Shown one piece after another: positions 25,602-35,348 of a stretch of DNA of 64,000 nt (within the stretch, counting starts at the first letter, position 1; each line of letters opens with the position of its first letter). The notes under the pieces were generated by a model that made no database searches, was not told where the DNA came from, and saw nothing but the letters and a program-made list of their open reading frames with translations. The position numbers and the translations under genes are program-made. This DNA is from Acholeplasma granularum ATCC 19168 (GTDB lineage Bacteria > Bacillota_I > Bacilli_A > Acholeplasmatales > Acholeplasmataceae), in NCBI RefSeq assembly GCF_000526235.1, contig NZ_JAFR01000006.1, positions 1 through 64,000 on the forward strand, in the 5' to 3' direction.

Positions 25602-28600
25602 ATGAATAAAAAAATATTAACTTTTATTATTATGATGATTTCTTTGATATTAGTTTCTTGTAACGATAAAGATACTAGAATTTTTACAGTAACATTTGAA
25701 CCTAATAATGGTGATGCGATATTTACTGAAGAAGTTGAGAAAAATTACAAAGTAACTGAACCAATGAATATTGTAAAAAGTAACTTCATACTTGAAAGAT
25801 GGTATAGAGATATTGAGTTTACAAAACCATGGGATTTTAATATTGACTTCGTAGAAAGTGATATTACACTTTATGCTAAATGGAAGCCATTAGTTCCTAC
25901 CTTTTATGAAATCAGTTTTGAATCAAATGGTGGTAGTAAACTACTACCAATTATGACTACACCTAATACAAACCTTATAGATTTTACAAACTCAACACCC
26001 TTACGTGATAGTTATAACTTTATTGGATGGTTTAAAGATCAAGCAACAACTATACCAGTTACTGAATCTGATAAAGTAACAAGTAACATCACACTTTATG
26101 CCAAATGGGAACTTATAATTAATTACTATAAAGTTACGTTTGAATCAAATGGTGGAACATTAGTTGAAGATTTAAATGTTGCAGAATCGACTTTAATTGA
26201 TGAACCTCAAGTAACAAGAGTAGGTAATTATCAATTTGATGGATGGTATAAAGAATCCACATTTAATACAAAGTGGCACTTCACAACTGATCAAGTAACT
26301 GAAAATATAAAACTTTATGCTAAGTGGTTAAATGTCTATTCAGTCACATTTAATACTCAAGGTGGTACGTTAGTTGAAAATCAGTTAATAGCTGATGGTG
26401 GATTAGTAAATATTCCTTCAGCACCTAATAGACCTGGTTATGTATTTAAAGGCTGGTCAACTTTAGCTGATAGCTTATCAGTTTATGACTTTGAACTTCC
26501 AGTAAAGAAGAATACAATTCTTTATGCAATTTGGGAAGTTGGATCACCAATAGAAATAAAGACAGAAGCAGAGTTTATTAATCTAATAAACAATCCTGAT
26601 GGGGGTAATTATATCTTAACTAAGGATTTAGATTTTGATGGACAAAAAATTGATGTTTTAAGTACCACTAGAACTTTTTCAGGCATTTTAGATGGAAATG
26701 GTTTTAAAATTAAAAACATTGATGCATCAAGTAGTTCAAATAAACAAGGTGTTTTATTTAAGCATCTAACAGGTACAATAAAAAACTTAACCATTGAAAA
26801 TTCAAAATTTCAAGGTGGTGGTGAAGCTAGTGGATTTATTGCAGCACATATCCATGGTGGTGCTGTTGTTGATAACATAGAATTTATTAATGTTTCGGTA
26901 ACAAATACAGGAAATTACACTGCACTTATCGCAGGAGATGATGCAAATAATTTTAACCCTAGTGTGCCAATAACAATTTCAAACATTATTGTTAGAAATT
27001 ATGGAGATTCCATAGTTTCTGGAAATGAACATACAGCAGGACTTATTGGTTATTTAAGAGTTTCAAATGTAGTAGTTAATGTATCAAATATATATTTTGA
27101 AGGTAATATTAAGTCAACGGGTGCAACTGCGGCATTTATTGTAGGTAGATTTGGTACAGCAAATATAAGTCTAAATGTTAATAACGCCGTAATGAGAGGG
27201 AATTTAACTGCAACAAAACAAGTTGCATCATTAGTAGGACAATCCATATCAGGTGTTAATATTACTGCAAATAAAGTATATTTTTCAAATACAAAATTCA
27301 CAACAAATGAAACTACCAACAACTCATTTGTAGGAAACTCACAAGGAACAATTACACTTACCAATGCATTTTATGCAAGTGAAACATCAGTGTTTTTTAG
27401 AGATTATGAAGGTGGAAGTAATATTAGTCCTAACCAAGGTAGTCCAAAATTAAGTGCTGAAATCACACAAAATTGGTTTAACGAATTAACATTTAATGAA
27501 TTATTTAAATATGAAAATAATGATATTATACTAAACCGTACCATTACAGTAGAACCATATGGTTTAATATTTGATTTAACAAATATGAAACCACTTTATA
27601 TAGTAGGTGATCTATTTGATATAGAAAACTTAATTATTAAACTACTTTATACCAATGGTCAAGTAGAAGAAATTGAGCATTCTAATCCTAATTTAATAAT
27701 CGATCAACAAGTACTGGATATGAATCATTCAGGAAATTATGAAGTGACTGTATCTTATTTAGGATTTGAAAGAATCTTAGATGTACATGTTGTTGAAATT
27801 GAATCAATTTATACCTATGAAACAGATTTTGTAAGTCTATATACACCTAATCAAAATCTAGATCTTACAAATATACATGTTTTTGCTAAATTAAGTAATG
27901 ATGAATCAATTAGAATATCACAATCAAATTTAGAAATTCTAACAGATTATGATAAAACTACTCCGGGTAATTATGAAGTATCGTTTAAATACTTAGAGTT
28001 TGAAACACTAAAACTTAATATAACTTTATTAAATGGTGTATTAATACCTACAGGAGATAAAGTAATTATAGAAGTTGATCAAAGTATGATAAAAAGCTCA
28101 TTTAATGCTTCAAATCCACAGTTTAAAACTGTAAAAGAAGCACTACTTGCGCTTAAAAAATCAAACTTAGGTCAAGTTGAAAAAATCATATATATTAAAA
28201 ATGGTAGTTATTATGAAAAATTAACCATAGACATGCCAAATGTTAGAATCATTGGTGAGTCACAAACCCAAACCATTCTATATTATGATCAAGCAGCTGG
28301 TTTTGAAAAACCAGAAGGTGGTATTTGGGGTACACAAGGATCTGCATCTGTTGCAGTTAAATCAAATGCAACAAACTTTATGATGGCTAACTTAACAGTT
28401 AAAAATACATATGATTATTATAATAACTTAATTACTGCATCTCAAGGCGTTGCTCTAGTTAGTGAAGCAGATCAAGCTATTTATTATAAAGTATCATTTT
28501 ATGGTGTACAAGATACACTATATGCAAAATCAGGTAGACAGTGGTATCTAGATACATACATTGAAGGAGCAGTTGATTACATCTTTGGTAATGGTGGTCC

Positions 28601-29105
28601 GGTTTTCATAGAAAACTCAACCATTCATACATTACACCGCTCAAACGCTGATGCAGTAATTACAGCTTATAAAGGATTTAATGGAAATAGTTCGGCAGAT
28701 GGATTATTAAGTTATGGAGTATTATTTTATAATAATACATTAACAGCTGAAGATAAGACACCATCAAGAAAAGTGTTTTTTGGCCGTCCTTGGGCTCAAG
28801 AGGCTAATGTTGCATTCATAGAAAATAAAATTATGTTTGATAATTTAGATCCGAATCACTGGACAAGCATGAGTGGGAATATACCAGAACTAGCAAGTTT
28901 CTTTGAATTTGAGAATAAAAATAGTAGTGATGAAATACTTGCTTATGCACCAAGTCAAATTGCTCAAGTTTTAACCCTAGCAGAAAAAAATAATTGGATA
29001 AATAAAGATGTATTCTTTAACATTAATAATGGTGATTTAAGTTTTGTAGGTACATTTAATTATGATGAAAACATTCAACATCTAATAAGTTTACTTACAA
29101 ATTAA
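25602..29105 (+). CDS. surface lipoprotein pectin methylesterase (CE8) with Flg_new repeats
   Basis: The 1167-residue protein has a lipobox ILVSC near residue 20, four Listeria-Bacteroides repeats (about 27-312), one beta-helix module (about 316-640, IKTEAEF...KDLDFDG...LDGNGFKIKN), two Ig-like Big-type domains (about 648-810) and a C-terminal pectinesterase domain (about 820-1140). The CE8 residues are visible: Q970-DTLY, D992-YIFG and G-R1062-P-W1064. It would de-esterify methylated pectin outside the cell and make it accessible to the neighbouring pectate lyases. The ribosome site is poor. A terminator precedes the gene and another follows, so it may be its own unit. Confidence 0.88.
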   Translation: MNKKILTFIIMMISLILVSCNDKDTRIFTVTFEPNNGDAIFTEEVEKNYKVTEPMNIVKSNFILERWYRDIEFTKPWDFNIDFVESDITLYAKWKPLVPTFYEISFESNGGSKLLPIMTTPNTNLIDFTNSTPLRDSYNFIGWFKDQATTIPVTESDKVTSNITLYAKWELIINYYKVTFESNGGTLVEDLNVAESTLIDEPQVTRVGNYQFDGWYKESTFNTKWHFTTDQVTENIKLYAKWLNVYSVTFNTQGGTLVENQLIADGGLVNIPSAPNRPGYVFKGWSTLADSLSVYDFELPVKKNTILYAIWEVGSPIEIKTEAEFINLINNPDGGNYILTKDLDFDGQKIDVLSTTRTFSGILDGNGFKIKNIDASSSSNKQGVLFKHLTGTIKNLTIENSKFQGGGEASGFIAAHIHGGAVVDNIEFINVSVTNTGNYTALIAGDDANNFNPSVPITISNIIVRNYGDSIVSGNEHTAGLIGYLRVSNVVVNVSNIYFEGNIKSTGATAAFIVGRFGTANISLNVNNAVMRGNLTATKQVASLVGQSISGVNITANKVYFSNTKFTTNETTNNSFVGNSQGTITLTNAFYASETSVFFRDYEGGSNISPNQGSPKLSAEITQNWFNELTFNELFKYENNDIILNRTITVEPYGLIFDLTNMKPLYIVGDLFDIENLIIKLLYTNGQVEEIEHSNPNLIIDQQVLDMNHSGNYEVTVSYLGFERILDVHVVEIESIYTYETDFVSLYTPNQNLDLTNIHVFAKLSNDESIRISQSNLEILTDYDKTTPGNYEVSFKYLEFETLKLNITLLNGVLIPTGDKVIIEVDQSMIKSSFNASNPQFKTVKEALLALKKSNLGQVEKIIYIKNGSYYEKLTIDMPNVRIIGESQTQTILYYDQAAGFEKPEGGIWGTQGSASVAVKSNATNFMMANLTVKNTYDYYNNLITASQGVALVSEADQAIYYKVSFYGVQDTLYAKSGRQWYLDTYIEGAVDYIFGNGGPVFIENSTIHTLHRSNADAVITAYKGFNGNSSADGLLSYGVLFYNNTLTAEDKTPSRKVFFGRPWAQEANVAFIENKIMFDNLDPNHWTSMSGNIPELASFFEFENKNSSDEILAYAPSQIAQVLTLAEKNNWINKDVFFNINNGDLSFVGTFNYDENIQHLISLLTN

Positions 29106-29150
29106 TTAATTGAAGTTTTTTCTCCTTGATGTTTTTATAACATCAAAATA

Positions 29151-29183
29151 AGGGCTCTTATTCTCATCAAGTAGGAGCCCTTT
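29151..29183 (+). terminator. terminator after the CE8 lipoprotein gene
   Basis: AGGGCTC (29151-29157) pairs with GAGCCCT (29175-29181), then TT. A smaller TTGATGT/ACATCAA-type hairpin lies just before it. Confidence 0.65.
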
Positions 29184-29193
29184 CACATAAAAA

Positions 29194-29238
29194 TATATGC
29201 AACCTATATATAGGTATAAAAATTTTTTAGTGTAAAAT
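29194..29238 (+). promoter_or_regulatory. promoter region with TATATGCAA motif
   Basis: TATATGCAA lies at 29194-29202 and a TAAAAT -10 at 29233-29238, with no clear -35. It precedes the 29278 pectate lyase gene. The motif is shared with the 17264 and 35242 sites. Confidence 0.35.
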
Positions 29239-29277
29239 CTATATTAGAAAATAAGTATAAGAATAGAGGATAAAGGA

Positions 29278-32200
29278 TTGAAAAAAGTATTTACATTAAT
29301 GATTACACTATTGTCGCTTTTTGTATTGTTTGCATGTGACAATGTTAATCAAGATGATTTAAATAAACTAAAAACATATGCAGATAATTTTACGTTTGAT
29401 ACAAGTTTAACAAACGATAAATTAAACATACCAAATGTAGCAACAATTACAGATTTAGGAGAAATTCAAATACTATTTGAATCCTCTAATAAAAGTGTTA
29501 TTGATGAAACTGGTACAGTAAAGAGAACTCAAAATGATGAAGAAGTAACAATTACTGTTTATTTTAAATATTCTAAATTACAAGAAATAAGAACATTTAT
29601 AATAACTGTAAATAAACAAACAAACAATTTGATAAAATATACGATTACATTTAACTCAGATGGTGGAACAATTATAGATGAACTAACCATAGATTCAGGA
29701 ACTAAAGTTATAAAACCTATAGATCCGGAAAAATCTGGTTATAATTTTTTAGGCTGGTTCTTAAACGATTTAGAGTTTAACTTTGATACAATAATCCATT
29801 CAAATATTGAATTAATCGCAAAATGGGAACAACAAAACGAAATCAAATATAAATTAACTTTTGAAACAAATGGCGCAACATCTATCAGTGATCAACTTGT
29901 TTTAGAAAATGAAAAGTTTATAGAACCACAAACGCCAACAAAAGATAATTTCACTTTTAATGGATGGTACTTAGAACCATCATTTAACACCTTATATGAT
30001 TTTAATTTAAAAGCTACTAAAGACTTAACACTTTATGCAAAATTTACACCAATAAATCAAACAGATTCAAATGTTATATATGAACACAACTTTACAACTT
30101 TAGGTAAAGATTCATCATTTTTAACATTTGATGATAAAAATTCAACATCAACAAATTATGAAACATATGATTATAAAGGTAATACACTTGAACAAGGATA
30201 CAAGATGGATTCAAGTGGTAAAATCACATTTACAACTACTGAAGAAAATACAAAATTAATACTTGTTTTAGGACGAAGAAAAACTGGTGAGAATAATACA
30301 CTAGTAGGACAATCAGAAGTTAAAATTAATGATTTTACACATATATTTACTGAACAGTATATTGAACTAGAAATCACCTTAACAAATATATCAACATATG
30401 TCATTCAAAGAAATAGTAGTACTTCAAAAGAGTTTGGTATACTGTTTTTTGGATTATATAAAAACGAAAAAGATACTCAAAAAATACAAGTTACATTTGA
30501 TACACAAGGTGGAACACAATTAGATAATAAAACTATTGAAATTGGTGATTTATTATCACCACCAATTGATCCGGAAAAACCTAATTTTGACTTTTTAGGA
30601 TGGTCAATGAATAAAGATATATATATACCCTTTAACTTTGAATCACAGATTACTGAAAATATAACCTTATATGCACACTGGGCTATTTTAGAAACATACA
30701 AAGTAACCATAGATGGTATTATTTATGAAGTAAAGGAAGGTAAAGTATTACCTCCGTTATCAGAACCAGTAATTGAAGGTAAAGTATTTTTAGGTTATTT
30801 ACTTGATGGTGTAACATTTGATTTAGATACACCAATTACTAGTGATATTACACTTACATTAGAATATAGAGATGCACTTGTTTATGAACTACAACTTGAA
30901 TTAAATGGTGGTAATATTACAGGTGAAACAACATTTAACTTATATGAAAATGAATTACTAAAGTTACCTCATATAACTAAGACAGGGTTTATTTTTGTAG
31001 GATGGTTTATAAACCCAGAATTAACATTACCTTTCACACAAACCAAGTTAAATGCAGATACTACACTTTATGCTAAATTTATTAATGAAAATGACGCTGA
31101 AGCGCAAATTCTTCATGGTTCATATTTTGAAGCGATTTATGCTACATGGTTAGATAATGATGCATCAAATGCAGAGGTCTTATATAAAGAATCTAATCAT
31201 TCAACATGGATGAGCGTTGATAAAGAATTAATTAGACAAATTAATGCTACAACTGCAAGAGTTGATGTTGTAGGTATAAAAGAAGGATACTATGATATAA
31301 AAATAACGACTTCTAATCAAACCGAACTAAATATTACTCAAATTTATACGAATAGACAAGATAGATCTGGGTATGCACACTTTAATTACACAGAAGGTAT
31401 TGGCGCTTATAATGATGATGGATTATTAAAAGAAAATGCAATAGTAATTTATGTCACAGAACAAAACAAAAATAATATTACAATTCCTGGTATTGGACAA
31501 ACAGGGCTGGGTTGGATATTAAATAATAATCAATATTTTAGTAGTTCATCAAATACACATAGTACACAAAACCAATTAACCTCACTTGCATATTTTAACC
31601 AACCAATCGTATTTAGAATGATTGGTAAAATTACTGCACCTGAAGGACTAACCATATATAACTCTACAAACCAAGGTGGTTCTATTGGTGATAATGGCTC
31701 CATGGCAAGAATTAGAAATGCAAACCATATAACAATAGAAGGTATTGGAGAAGATGCAGAAATTTATGGTTGGGGTATACACTTTATGGCTATGAACGCA
31801 GGACGTGGTATAGGTTTTGAAGCTAAGAACTTAACATTTAGACACTATCCAGAAGATGCGATTGGTCTTGAAGGTGTTCAATCAGGTACCACACTTACAT
31901 CCCCTGTTCAAAGAGGATGGATACATCATGTAACATTCTATGAAGGATATCATCCAAATCCTGCTGAAAGCGATAAAGCAAATGGTGATGGATCATTAGA
32001 TATTAAACGTGGTGAATACTTTACTATTAGCTATAATCAGTTTTTAGGTGCTCATAAAACAAACCTTGTAGGATCTAGTGATTCATCACTACAATATCAT
32101 ATTACATATCATCATAATCATTGGCAAAACAATGCATCACGTATACCACTTGCAAGAAATGCTAATATTCATATGTACAATAACATATTTGAAACTACAG

Positions 32201-34011
32201 ATGATAATCAAAACGAAGCAAGTTATGCTCAAAACACTCGAGTTAATGCCTACATATTTAGTGAAGCTAACTACTTTATTGCAACAAAAAATCCATCAAG
32301 AGTAGATAGTGGTGCAATTAAATCATTTAATGAAATTAAATATTCAACATATGGTACAGATGGTGCAACCATAGTAAATGATCGCAGTCAAAATGTAGTA
32401 TCAGGAAATAAGTTTGAAAACTTTGATACAAATCCTAATGTATTTTATTATGATGAAGTAAACAAAAAATCAAATGTTGAACATCTTACCGATGCAGTTA
32501 CTGCAAGAAGTGAGGTTATGATCTATGCAGGACACTTTAAAACTTATCAAGCACCAACCCTACAAAAAATAACACATATAGAACCAATAATTATAAATGA
32601 TTCTATTTCACAATCTAGTACAAAAATATTAAAAGGCCAACCACTTATTGTATTTAAAATATTAGTACCTGCAGAAGTAGAAATAATTTCTTCTAACACC
32701 TCAATACCTCCTGTACTCGTAACAATTTATGGTGAGGTATTAATTACAGGTAGTGGGAAGTTAAATATAGCTCCTGGAACATATGTGATTGAATCTAGTC
32801 AAGCACATGGTGCATCTAAAGGAACATCACAAGCTAAAGAATCTAATGCAGGCTATGTCATTACAATAGATTCAGAAGAACAAAAACAAGCACGAATTGA
32901 TCATACAAATGAACTCATTAATTCATTACCAAGTGAACTGATTTACTCAAAAACACATGAAGAATTAATAAATGATGCAAAAAATGCATATGATAATTTA
33001 CTTGATGATGAAAAGTTATTAGTAAATCATACATTACTAACACAAAAAATAAATGCATTTAACGCACTTGGAAAAACTTTTATCGAGAGCCTAATTAACC
33101 AAATTGGTGATGTAAATGAAGAATCATTTGCTCAAATTAATATAGCAAGAAAGTATTATGATGAAGCAAATGTTACAATTAAAGCTTTAATTGATAACTA
33201 TCAAGTACTTATAAATTCTGAAGAATTATTTGAGACATTTAAAATAGATGCATTAATTTCAAGCATTGATGACCTACCTAATTTAAATGAAGTTGGATTA
33301 GAAGATCTTGTTCAAATTAAAGATTTAATTATTACTTATGAATCATTATTATCGGCATATAATTTATTATCAGAAAACGATAAAAACTTAATTACTAATA
33401 TTGATAAACTTCATGAAGGACTAGAAGAACTTAATGAAATGAGACTAGCCCATGATATAAAGTTATTTATTGAAAACTTAAATATTTTAGAAATAACAAG
33501 ACAAAACTCATCTAACTTTGTTTATTATTATCAAAGTTATCAAACACTTCATACAAAATATCTAGTATTATTTACCCAAAATCATATTGATAAACTTCAT
33601 GAAGGATGGAGTATCTACGAAGAACTCCAAGGAAATAGTTATAAGTATATTATGGATTCATCAACAAATACAGACAATTATTTCACCTTTATAGGTGATG
33701 GAGCTGTTGATATGACAACATCAGTTAACATCTATGGAAATGAAATAAGATATACATCCAAACTAAATTCATCCGCATCATTTACCTTTACTACCAAAAC
33801 TACAAACTCTACACTAATAATTGTAGTAAGAACCCGTAGTATTCAAAGTGGCGGTAGATTAGATATTGATGGTGTAATATATAATTTAGATGAACTTTAT
33901 AGCGAAGATGGACTTGCATATATTGAAGTTACGCTAACCGATGCAAAAACTTATACAATCAAACGTGATAACCGTGAACTTGTTGTATATTATATTGAAG
34001 TGATTGAATAA
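29278..34011 (+). CDS. surface lipoprotein pectate lyase (PL1) with repeats and two CBM-like domains
   Basis: The 1577-residue protein uses TTG 29278 as start, with GAGGA seven bases upstream and no ATG before the signal peptide. A lipobox LFVLFAC precedes five Flg_new-type repeats. The PL1 beta-helix spans about 720-1050: WIHHVTF, DGSLDIKRGEYFTISYNQF (D904), HK927-TNLVGSSD, HHNHW and the catalytic R955-IPLAR followed by a HMYNN strand. Residues ~1090-1450 are largely helical. Two similar ~125-residue beta domains (about 265-391 and 1457-1577; FTFTT...TKLILVLGRR, then YTIKR-type ends) look like duplicated carbohydrate-binding modules. It cleaves de-esterified polygalacturonate by beta-elimination, with Ca2+ expected. 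Confidence 0.88.
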   Translation: MKKVFTLMITLLSLFVLFACDNVNQDDLNKLKTYADNFTFDTSLTNDKLNIPNVATITDLGEIQILFESSNKSVIDETGTVKRTQNDEEVTITVYFKYSKLQEIRTFIITVNKQTNNLIKYTITFNSDGGTIIDELTIDSGTKVIKPIDPEKSGYNFLGWFLNDLEFNFDTIIHSNIELIAKWEQQNEIKYKLTFETNGATSISDQLVLENEKFIEPQTPTKDNFTFNGWYLEPSFNTLYDFNLKATKDLTLYAKFTPINQTDSNVIYEHNFTTLGKDSSFLTFDDKNSTSTNYETYDYKGNTLEQGYKMDSSGKITFTTTEENTKLILVLGRRKTGENNTLVGQSEVKINDFTHIFTEQYIELEITLTNISTYVIQRNSSTSKEFGILFFGLYKNEKDTQKIQVTFDTQGGTQLDNKTIEIGDLLSPPIDPEKPNFDFLGWSMNKDIYIPFNFESQITENITLYAHWAILETYKVTIDGIIYEVKEGKVLPPLSEPVIEGKVFLGYLLDGVTFDLDTPITSDITLTLEYRDALVYELQLELNGGNITGETTFNLYENELLKLPHITKTGFIFVGWFINPELTLPFTQTKLNADTTLYAKFINENDAEAQILHGSYFEAIYATWLDNDASNAEVLYKESNHSTWMSVDKELIRQINATTARVDVVGIKEGYYDIKITTSNQTELNITQIYTNRQDRSGYAHFNYTEGIGAYNDDGLLKENAIVIYVTEQNKNNITIPGIGQTGLGWILNNNQYFSSSSNTHSTQNQLTSLAYFNQPIVFRMIGKITAPEGLTIYNSTNQGGSIGDNGSMARIRNANHITIEGIGEDAEIYGWGIHFMAMNAGRGIGFEAKNLTFRHYPEDAIGLEGVQSGTTLTSPVQRGWIHHVTFYEGYHPNPAESDKANGDGSLDIKRGEYFTISYNQFLGAHKTNLVGSSDSSLQYHITYHHNHWQNNASRIPLARNANIHMYNNIFETTDDNQNEASYAQNTRVNAYIFSEANYFIATKNPSRVDSGAIKSFNEIKYSTYGTDGATIVNDRSQNVVSGNKFENFDTNPNVFYYDEVNKKSNVEHLTDAVTARSEVMIYAGHFKTYQAPTLQKITHIEPIIINDSISQSSTKILKGQPLIVFKILVPAEVEIISSNTSIPPVLVTIYGEVLITGSGKLNIAPGTYVIESSQAHGASKGTSQAKESNAGYVITIDSEEQKQARIDHTNELINSLPSELIYSKTHEELINDAKNAYDNLLDDEKLLVNHTLLTQKINAFNALGKTFIESLINQIGDVNEESFAQINIARKYYDEANVTIKALIDNYQVLINSEELFETFKIDALISSIDDLPNLNEVGLEDLVQIKDLIITYESLLSAYNLLSENDKNLITNIDKLHEGLEELNEMRLAHDIKLFIENLNILEITRQNSSNFVYYYQSYQTLHTKYLVLFTQNHIDKLHEGWSIYEELQGNSYKYIMDSSTNTDNYFTFIGDGAVDMTTSVNIYGNEIRYTSKLNSSASFTFTTKTTNSTLIIVVRTRSIQSGGRLDIDGVIYNLDELYSEDGLAYIEVTLTDAKTYTIKRDNRELVVYYIEVIE

Positions 34012-34021
34012 ATAGTAAGAA

Positions 34022-34053
34022 AAAAGGATAGAATTATTAAATTCTATCCTTTT
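34022..34053. terminator. bidirectional terminator between convergent genes
   Basis: AAAAGGATAGAAT (34022-34034) pairs with ATTCTATCCTTT (34041-34052). There is an A-run on one side and T-rich sequence on the other. It serves the 29278 gene (plus) and the 34057 gene (minus). Confidence 0.75.
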
Positions 34054-34056
34054 CAT

Positions 34057-35193
34057 TTACTTTTTCAAATTATGCTTAATAATTTCAGTATAAGCCATGA
34101 TCATTGGACCAACACCTTTAGCATCATTTTCAACAACTGGTTCTGATAGGTAATATGCCATTGTACCATCTCTACGTAAGTTATCCTCAGGACCTAATCC
34201 AGACACTAATACAATACCCTTTAATACAATCTTACCATCTTCATATGTAAGTCTGTTTTTTATTGTTGAATCAAATATATCTTTACCAATATTGTAGTAA
34301 GAATAATCTAATAAACCTTCATTTACAGCTTTTAAAATACCATAAGCAATAAGTAAACTACCGGATGTTTCTAAGTAATTACCGGGATAGTCTTTTTTAT
34401 CTACAATATTATAAAACATTTTAGTTTCTTCATCTTGATATTGTAGTAAACCATCAATAGTTTCTTTCAATAAATTACTCAGTTCTTTTTTGTAGTCGGT
34501 ACGATTCATATAAGTTGCTACATCAGCAAAAGCTGCAACTAACCAACCTATAGCACGTAACCAGTAGTGACTGGATAATCCTGTTTCTTTATTTGCCCAA
34601 AAAAGCGATTTAGATTCATCATAACAATGATAATAAAGTTTATCAGTTTCATTAAACATTATTTTACGAACCATTCTAAATTGGTTTATGATATCATCAT
34701 AGTTTTTTTCGTTATTAAAATCATTTTCAAACCTAGTATAAAATACTTGCATCATATATAAGCCATCTAGCCAAATTTGATCATGATAAATTTGTTTATG
34801 CCAGAAATTATTAGACTGAGTTCTTGGCTGTCCTTCAATTTGACTATAACTATGATAGATTGCTTTAAGGTATTTATCCTCTTTAGTAATGTTATATAAA
34901 TCAAATAAAATTCTTGACTGACTGACATCATCTGTAGAATAATGTGTTGGATCATACCCTTTAATGGTACCATCATCATTCACATAATAATCAGCAAATT
35001 CCGTAACAAAATTTAGATATTTTTTGTTATTTGTAGCATGATATAAAGCAATTAATGAAGATGTAAAACAACCATCGATATAATTCCATCGATTGGCTTT
35101 TCCTTGTCTTTTAACCTCGATATTCCATGCGGGTTTATCAGGAGTTGATTCAGAAATTAAATGATCAATATACTTTTCAATATGTTTATACAT
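34057..35193 (-). CDS. unsaturated rhamnogalacturonyl/galacturonyl hydrolase (GH105)
   Basis: The 378-residue protein lacks a signal peptide, so it acts in the cytoplasm. GH105 motifs are WNYIDGCFTSSLIALY, QIWLDGLYMMQVFYTRF, SHYWLRAIGWLVAAFADV and NYLETSGSLLIAYGILK, with GVGPMIMAY at the end, as in YteR/YesR. The enzyme hydrates the 4,5-double bond at the non-reducing end of oligogalacturonides or rhamnogalacturonides made by lyases, releasing unsaturated galacturonate. A GAGGTG site precedes ATG 35193. It is transcribed divergently from the 35349 pectate lyase gene and convergently to 29278. Confidence 0.92.
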   Translation of the reverse strand: MYKHIEKYIDHLISESTPDKPAWNIEVKRQGKANRWNYIDGCFTSSLIALYHATNNKKYLNFVTEFADYYVNDDGTIKGYDPTHYSTDDVSQSRILFDLYNITKEDKYLKAIYHSYSQIEGQPRTQSNNFWHKQIYHDQIWLDGLYMMQVFYTRFENDFNNEKNYDDIINQFRMVRKIMFNETDKLYYHCYDESKSLFWANKETGLSSHYWLRAIGWLVAAFADVATYMNRTDYKKELSNLLKETIDGLLQYQDEETKMFYNIVDKKDYPGNYLETSGSLLIAYGILKAVNEGLLDYSYYNIGKDIFDSTIKNRLTYEDGKIVLKGIVLVSGLGPEDNLRRDGTMAYYLSEPVVENDAKGVGPMIMAYTEIIKHNLKK

Positions 35194-35241
35194 AAATATT
35201 CACCTCATATAAGATATTATAACGATTTTAAATGATAATCA

Positions 35242-35317
35242 TATATGCAAATTATACACATCACACAATTATATGTGCAATTGTAACATTTACAAAAAAC
35301 ATGTGAAAAGTTAAAAT
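35242..35317 (+). promoter_or_regulatory. promoter and candidate activator sites of the 35349 pectate lyase gene
   Basis: TTTACA (35289-35294) and TAAAAT (35312-35317) are 17 bases apart. Immediately upstream of the -35 is TATGTGCAATT (35272-35282), and 30 bases further up TATATGCAA (35242-35250). Both also recur before other genes of the locus. The 35194-35348 gap also carries the start region of the divergent GH105 gene. Confidence 0.55.
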
Positions 35318-35348
35318 GAAAATAGTCTGAGTTTAGGGGAGGATTTTT

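Noticed and set aside
20890-26540. Regular ~200-base repeats considered as a tandem DNA repeat or CRISPR-like array
   Set aside because: They are diverged protein repeats (Flg_new type) in frame; there are no identical DNA repeats or spacers.
27050-27364. Antisense open frame inside the CE8 lipoprotein gene
   Set aside because: No ribosome site, and the plus-strand beta-helix module explains the region; the frame is a by-product of codon bias.
32078-32305. Overlapping plus-strand frame inside the PL1 lyase gene
   Set aside because: It lies entirely over the PL1 catalytic region in another frame and has no start signal.
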